Source: Methanobacteriota archaeon (GTDB taxonomy: Bacteria > Myxococcota > UBA727 > JABDBI01). From it: 47,504 bases of DNA. Both the position numbers and the translations under genes were made by a program. The stretch lies in NCBI GenBank assembly GCA_013288705.1, contig JABDBI010000012.1, positions 1 to 47,504 of the forward strand, in the 5' to 3' direction. Numbering within the stretch: the stretch's first letter is position 1; the number at the start of each line of letters is the position of its first letter. Below the pieces are notes generated by a model. It did not search any database. It was not told where the DNA came from and saw only the letters and a list, made by a program, of their open reading frames with translations. Shown piece after piece: positions 43,420 to 47,504 of the stretch.

Positions 43420-45123
43420 ATGCGCCATTCTCAAATGTTTATCCCCACCATGAAAGACGATCCGGCCGATGCGCAGGTCATCAGCCATCGACTCATGATG
43501 CGCGCAGGCATGATCCGCAAGGTCGCCGCGGGCATCTATAATTATCTTCCACTGGGTTGGCGAGTCGTTCAGAAAGTAGCGACCATTATAAGAGAAGAGA
43601 TCAATCGGGCAGGTGGGCAAGAAATCTTGATGCCGATGGTGCAACCTGCAGAACTTTGGCAAGAGTCTGGTCGTTGGTACGAATATGGGCCAGACCTGCT
43701 GCGACTTAAAGATCGCAAGCAGGCAGATTTTTGCTTGGGGCCTACGCACGAGGAAGTCGTCACGACCTTGGTGCGCGATCATGTGAAAAGCTATCGGCAG
43801 CTGCCTATTACGCTTTACCAAGTGCAAACGAAGTTTCGCGATGAAATTAGACCGCGCTTTGGGCTCATGCGTGGGCGCGAGTTCATCATGAAAGATGCCT
43901 ATTCGTTTAGTCGTGACGTGCCAGCTGCCTATCAGGCATATGAAGCGATGGAAGAAGCATATCAGCGCATTTTCACGCGTTGTGGCTTAAAATTTCGTGC
44001 CGTCGAGGCTGACACTGGCAGCATTGGCGGTAACAGAAGCCATGAGTTTCAGGTGCTGGCTGAGACTGGTGAAGATCTGATCGCTTCTTGCGATTCTTGT
44101 GGCTACGCCGCAAATGTGGAACTCGCGCGTATTTTTGCCCCAGAGAAAAGCGAATCTCCTGCACCTGTTGCTGCGCGTGAAAAAGTCGCAACGCCCGGCA
44201 AAAAGACCATTGCAGACATCACCCAGTACTTAAAAATTCCCGAGTCCAAGATTTTAAAAGCTGTGATGTATATGGTGGATGACAAACCCGTCATGGCGCT
44301 GTGTCTTGGTCATCACGATGTCAATGAATTCAAGCTCAAGAAAGTTCTTGAAGCGAAACAAATTCGCATGCTGACAAGCGCTGAGATTGCAGCTTGTGGC
44401 CAGATTGAGGGGTCATCTGGGCCGGTTGGTGCCGAGGGCAAGATGCGCATCGTGTCAGACTTTGCCGTGCGCGGGCAAAATGACGTATTTGCTGGTGCCT
44501 CTGAGGATGGTTTTCATTTTGCCCACGTGGCTGAAGGGCGAGATTTCAAATCTGAGTTCTTCGATCTGCGTGTTGCGAAAGACGGTGATCGCTGTGGTAA
44601 GTGTGGGTCGCTGTTTAAGCTGCATCGCGGCATCGAGGTTGGTCACATCTTTTATCTCGGGACAAAGTACTCCAAGGCTTTGAAGGCCACGTTTCTTGAC
44701 GAGAATGCCAAGGAACAAACCATCGAAATGGGTTGCTATGGCATTGGCGTCGGCCGAACTGCGGCAGCTGCGATTGAACAAAATCACGACGCCAATGGTA
44801 TCATTTGGCCTGCTTCAATTGCGCCATTTCAAGTATCGCTTGTTCGCCTTGGTGACGACGAAAATGTTGTGCAAGAAGCGGACAGAGTTTATAGCGATCT
44901 GCTGGGTCACGGAGTCGAAGTACTTTATGACGATCGCGACGAGCGTGCAGGCGTTAAATTTGCTGAACATGATTTGATCGGATGCCCAGTGCGGGTAACT
45001 ATTGGTGGTCGGTCTTTGAAAGAAGGTTTTGCCGAGGTTAAGTTGCGTCGTGAAGCGGATGTAAAGCGTGTCTTGATTGGAGATTTAGTGAACTATGTGA
45101 GGGAACTTATCTTGCATTCCTAA
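43420..45123 (+). CDS. proS: Prolyl-tRNA synthetase, bacterial type
   Basis: Class II aminoacyl-tRNA synthetase. The ATG at 43420 has AAGGA seven bases upstream and opens MRHSQMFIPTMKDDPADAQVISHRLM in two parts, the family start; the frame from 43276 runs through the divergent promoter region. Motif 2 and 3 blocks (TLYQVQTKFRDEIRPRFGLMRGREFIMKDAYSF; GIGVGRTAAAAIEQ) are present, with an inserted YbaK/INS editing domain (about 225-395) between them. 567 residues is the usual bacterial size. Confidence 0.97.
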   Translation: MRHSQMFIPTMKDDPADAQVISHRLMMRAGMIRKVAAGIYNYLPLGWRVVQKVATIIREEINRAGGQEILMPMVQPAELWQESGRWYEYGPDLLRLKDRKQADFCLGPTHEEVVTTLVRDHVKSYRQLPITLYQVQTKFRDEIRPRFGLMRGREFIMKDAYSFSRDVPAAYQAYEAMEEAYQRIFTRCGLKFRAVEADTGSIGGNRSHEFQVLAETGEDLIASCDSCGYAANVELARIFAPEKSESPAPVAAREKVATPGKKTIADITQYLKIPESKILKAVMYMVDDKPVMALCLGHHDVNEFKLKKVLEAKQIRMLTSAEIAACGQIEGSSGPVGAEGKMRIVSDFAVRGQNDVFAGASEDGFHFAHVAEGRDFKSEFFDLRVAKDGDRCGKCGSLFKLHRGIEVGHIFYLGTKYSKALKATFLDENAKEQTIEMGCYGIGVGRTAAAAIEQNHDANGIIWPASIAPFQVSLVRLGDDENVVQEADRVYSDLLGHGVEVLYDDRDERAGVKFAEHDLIGCPVRVTIGGRSLKEGFAEVKLRREADVKRVLIGDLVNYVRELILHS

Positions 45124-45179
45124 AGCAAGCTGTTAAAGCCACTTGTGGGACATGCAGCCATATAAAAAAAGGATGTGCT

Positions 45180-45992
45180 ATGCGAAAGTTTCTTTTTGTA
45201 TTTTCGTTGATTCTCGTCGGCCACCAATTTTCCCATGCTGGAGCTCTTCTCAGCAAGCGCAGAGGCCAGCAGCAGTACCAGGCGCAACAGCCTGTGCAGT
45301 TGGTAGCAGATAGAGCTGTTGATAGACCTGTTGATATACCTGCTGTGAGAACAGCCTTTGGTCCTGCAGCAAATCCTTCTCCCCCAAGCGCTCCTCCCGC
45401 TCCTTTCACTCCTGTCACTCCTGTCGCTCCTGCCGCTCTTATCGTCGCAAGCCCGCGCCCCTCTGGGCGTGAGTCGACTACTATCAGCGCTCTAACACCG
45501 AGCTCTGCATCTTCAGCGGCGTCCTCGGGACTTTTGTCGGTCACGCCGGTGTCGGCAGCAAGGATGACACTCCCCATACCGGTTGTGGCGCTATCTACAG
45601 ATTCCTCCCCCAGGCGATTAAGCGCGAGTAGCAGGGGTGATTTTGCGTCAGATATGCCAGGGTCGTTACCCATCCCTTCTCGCGTGATTGTGGTTGCTGC
45701 AAACGTGAATCCACGGCGAACCAGTCCTCGTCGAGGGGCGATCATAGGGGGTTCGGGCGCTGCAGCTTCTGCGTCGGGAGCTGTGGCGTCATCATCCGTC
45801 CCTGCTCTCCTCGTGGTTACAGCTTCCATGGTCGCCTCAACGCCTCGTAGTCGTCCTCGCCCCCCTCCCATAGTTCCTATGGCACTCGAACGGTTAGTGG
45901 ATCTTGACGCTGAACCCCATGCCCCGCCGCCGCTGTCGGCGCACTTGCGCGGGTACAGTGATCCCGCCAATATGGCTAGAGCGCCGCAATAA
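45180..45992 (+). CDS. Secreted Pro/Ala/Ser-rich low-complexity protein
   Basis: A 270-residue protein with a good ribosome binding site (AAAGGA, six bases from the ATG) and a Sec signal (MRKFLFVFSLILVGHQFSHA). The mature part is Pro, Ala, Ser and Arg rich with short degenerate repeats such as PFTPVTPVAP (45410-45440, a 9-base DNA repeat). It has no Cys and no recognisable domain and is likely disordered. A longer antisense frame is open across most of it but lacks a ribosome binding site and signal. Function unknown. Confidence 0.65.
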   Translation: MRKFLFVFSLILVGHQFSHAGALLSKRRGQQQYQAQQPVQLVADRAVDRPVDIPAVRTAFGPAANPSPPSAPPAPFTPVTPVAPAALIVASPRPSGRESTTISALTPSSASSAASSGLLSVTPVSAARMTLPIPVVALSTDSSPRRLSASSRGDFASDMPGSLPIPSRVIVVAANVNPRRTSPRRGAIIGGSGAAASASGAVASSSVPALLVVTASMVASTPRSRPRPPPIVPMALERLVDLDAEPHAPPPLSAHLRGYSDPANMARAPQ

Positions 45993-45997
45993 CAGGC

Positions 45998-46489
45998 ATG
46001 CCGATTTCATTTCGCCCAACAGTGACTGTTCATAGATACAACGATGATCTTGGCGATGACAACGAGGGGCCTGCCTCCCTTATGGAAAAAAACCTCGTTG
46101 ATCCGCCCTACCCAGAACAGACGGTGAGAGCCCGGCGATACCTTCCACCCAGTAATAATCTGCCCAGCGTAGAAGCGATTCATGTAAGCGTGGCACGTCT
46201 CAAGGACGTTATTTCCTGCGAAACCATCGAAGAACTCTCATCCATGCAGTTGGCCCACAACCAAATTGAGCGCGCGCTTGAACGTAGGGGCCGCTATAAT
46301 ACTTTGGAGTCACTAACAGAGATGGAAGACGAGCGTGAAGAGCTTGAACTCGCCATGATGGAAAAAACAAAAACCTGTGCAAATCCAGATGAGGTGCGTA
46401 AGCAAATTAAAAAGCTGGTACAGGAACGCCATCGTCTCCAGCGCTACCAGGCGCGGCTGAGCGCATACGAGAATCACATCATCGAGTAG
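45998..46489 (+). CDS. Coiled-coil protein of unknown function
   Basis: This 163-residue soluble protein starts 5 bases after the previous stop, so it is probably in the same operon. The N-terminal 55 residues are Pro-rich; the rest is strongly charged and helical (about 60-160: EELSSMQLAHNQIERALERR; EMEDEREELELAMMEKTK; VRKQIKKLVQERHRLQRYQARL), as in coiled coils. A single Cys pair (SCETIEE and KTCANP) is present. No signal peptide and no recognised family. Confidence 0.65.
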   Translation: MPISFRPTVTVHRYNDDLGDDNEGPASLMEKNLVDPPYPEQTVRARRYLPPSNNLPSVEAIHVSVARLKDVISCETIEELSSMQLAHNQIERALERRGRYNTLESLTEMEDEREELELAMMEKTKTCANPDEVRKQIKKLVQERHRLQRYQARLSAYENHIIE

Positions 46490-46525
46490 ATTGCTGGCAT
46501 CCAAGAAATGGAGTAGAACCATTTC

Positions 46526-47050
46526 ATGCTTGAAGTCGTTTTGCTGGTTGTAGTCATGCTTCTTGTGGGCGCCTGGGCGCTCCTGGGCGTGATCTATTCC
46601 ATCTCTGGAACCTGGGAGCGTGACGACATCGAAAACCAAGACAGCGCCTTAGGAAGAGAGCGTGTGACGCTCGCCCAGTTTGGACCCTTGGTTTTAGGAA
46701 GACGCGAAGTCGCGGGTGGCTATCAATCGTTTTTTGGCATCGGTTTCGCAAACACGTTCTACTTGAGCCGCCGAGACCATGGACAGCTGCTTTTAAAAAA
46801 AGAAGGGTTTCCCGAACCCATCGCAAAACTACTTGAAGGTGAGATCATGATGCGCATGAAACTCAAGATTTCACCAGATAAGCTATTTTTGGCGGGCCTA
46901 TGTGAGCCCTACAAAGTTGAATTTACCCATGAACCACCCCGCATCACGGCAAAGCGTCGTGTGGCCCCAGCACCACGGCGTTACCGCAGGGTCGAATTGG
47001 TGCGAACAAAGAGCGTTGCACATGCCCCCTATGTCACGCACTTTATTTAA
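46526..47050 (+). CDS. Membrane-anchored protein of unknown function upstream of rpoB
   Basis: This 174-residue protein opens with a single hydrophobic helix ([26 protein letters not shown]) and then a soluble, strand-rich part ([58 protein letters not shown]) with a basic tail ([20 protein letters not shown]). GGAG stands 13 bases before the ATG. No recognised family. It takes the place that rplL normally holds upstream of rpoB. Confidence 0.65.
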   Translation: MLEVVLLVVVMLLVGAWALLGVIYSISGTWERDDIENQDSALGRERVTLAQFGPLVLGRREVAGGYQSFFGIGFANTFYLSRRDHGQLLLKKEGFPEPIAKLLEGEIMMRMKLKISPDKLFLAGLCEPYKVEFTHEPPRITAKRRVAPAPRRYRRVELVRTKSVAHAPYVTHFI

Positions 47051-47076
47051 TTTGGAACACTCGGTTAAATTGGGGG

Positions 47077-47105
47077 TTGACAGATCATCTTTCGAGTCCT
47101 ATTCC
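47077..47105 (+). promoter_or_regulatory. Promoter upstream of rpoB
   Basis: Perfect -35 TTGACA (47077-47082), a 17-base spacer and TATTCC (47100-47105, 3 of 6). This predicts an rpoB leader of about 110 bases and suggests rpoB is transcribed on its own rather than from the upstream genes. Confidence 0.55.
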
Positions 47106-47127
47106 CTACCCAACTAAATTCAAGACA

Positions 47128-47164
47128 CCCCCTCCCGGCATTGCCCCCCCTTACCGGGTGGGGG
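47128..47164 (+). promoter_or_regulatory. GC-rich hairpin in the rpoB leader
   Basis: CCCCCTCCCGG (47128-47138) pairs with CCGGGTGGGGG (47154-47164), ten pairs with one T-T mismatch, around a 15-base loop, followed by TTCTTGTT. A C-run in the loop (47144-47150) could compete for the same G-run. It could act as an attenuator, or as a terminator of the upstream genes if the TTGACA promoter is not used. Confidence 0.5.
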
Positions 47165-47220
47165 TTCTTGTTAAGTGCGAGCTCATTTCCACACGATTGA
47201 GTAGCGGAGTATTCCAGCCC

Positions 47221-47504
47221 ATGGTGACTGAAATTCAGCAGAACTTCGCAACCCGTAAGAATTTTGCTAAGATCAAGGCCAAACTTCAAATTCCAAGTCT
47301 GATCGACATCCAGCGAAAGAGTTACGAAAAGTTTCTCCAAGCAGATGTTGCACCAACCCAGCGCGATAACAGCGGGTTGCAGGCAGTCTTTCAATCGGTA
47401 TTCCCGATCAAAGACTACAATGAGACCGCGTCTCTGGAATTTGTAAGTTACCAGTTTGATCGCCCCAAATATGACGTAGATGAATGCCGCTCACGTGGCA
47501 TGAC
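47221..47504 (+). CDS. rpoB: RNA polymerase beta subunit, N-terminal part (cut by window edge)
   Basis: The frame from ATG at 47221 stays open to the last base (94 codons). It reads [21 protein letters not shown], then [42 protein letters not shown] in parts, the conserved N-terminus of RpoB. No Shine-Dalgarno is evident directly before the ATG, so the start could differ by a few codons. Unlike the usual rplJ-rplL-rpoB-rpoC order, the gene upstream is an unrecognised membrane protein. Confidence 0.95.
   Translation, partial: MVTEIQQNFATRKNFAKIKAKLQIPSLIDIQRKSYEKFLQADVAPTQRDNSGLQAVFQSVFPIKDYNETASLEFVSYQFDRPKYDVDECRSRGM

Noticed and set aside
45107-45970. A 287-residue minus-strand frame opposite the Pro/Ala/Ser-rich secreted gene
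   Set aside because: It is a by-product of biased composition. The plus strand has AAAGGA before the ATG and a signal peptide; the minus strand has neither and its 3' end runs into proS.

Overview
The window is a gene-dense stretch of chromosome (GC near 50% by eye) from a Gram-negative bacterium. Lipoprotein signals, Lgt, a SecDF-YajC set, DsbA-like and SpoIID-like exported proteins and many Sec signal peptides support this. A DUF6178 protein, a matrixin protease ending in a MYXO-CTERM-like tail, secreted hydrolases and a stand-alone three-gene acyl-CoA carboxylase suggest the former Deltaproteobacteria (Myxococcota, Bdellovibrionota or relatives). That placement is an inference. No phage, plasmid, insertion sequence or CRISPR array was seen.

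Layout, left to right. 1-1.5 kb: the 5' end of glmS (cut by the window edge), a DsbA-like lipoprotein and a YbjN-like protein. 1.5-5.8 kb: an A-type Fe-S carrier and an IscS/NifS desulfurase, divergent from a second desulfurase that is translationally coupled to a methionyl-tRNA-synthetase-like protein with a damaged HIGH motif. 5.7-9.8 kb: an isolated atpD-atpC pair and priA. 9.8-13.4 kb: secreted S1/P1 nuclease, secreted subtilase and DUF6178. 13.5-17.9 kb: acyl-CoA carboxylase (carboxyltransferase, biotin carboxylase, biotin carrier) and lgt. 17.9-21.6 kb: a small lipoprotein, a decayed toxin with an intact antitoxin, rplU-rpmA, two marC genes, a secreted unknown and tRNA-Ala(GGC). 21.6-25.0 kb: a chorismate mutase/prephenate dehydratase/DAHP synthase fusion behind a Phe leader-peptide attenuator, then a eukaryote-type DNase II. 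25.0-29.8 kb: a PQ-loop protein, comM and the ribE-ribB-ribH-nusB operon. 29.9-34.9 kb: secreted proteins including the matrixin, then coaX, pcnB and an enoyl-CoA hydratase. 34.9-43.4 kb: a long minus-strand run of spoIID, rhlE-like, queA, tgt, yajC, secD, secF and a His-rich exported protein. 43.4-47.5 kb: proS, three unrecognised genes and the start of rpoB, which is cut by the right edge.

The signals most worth a second look are: (1) the Phe attenuator, whose leader peptide has 7 Phe codons in 22 and lies in front of a fusion joining the first step of the shikimate pathway to the Phe branch; (2) the desulfurase plus MetRS-like pair, where HIGH, methionine-pocket and anticodon-site residues all look altered; (3) the secreted DNase II; (4) GC-rich palindromic repeats sitting in frame inside three conserved genes; (5) a truncated HigB/Gp49-like toxin next to an apparently intact antitoxin. 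There is no stretch above 300 bases without a gene.
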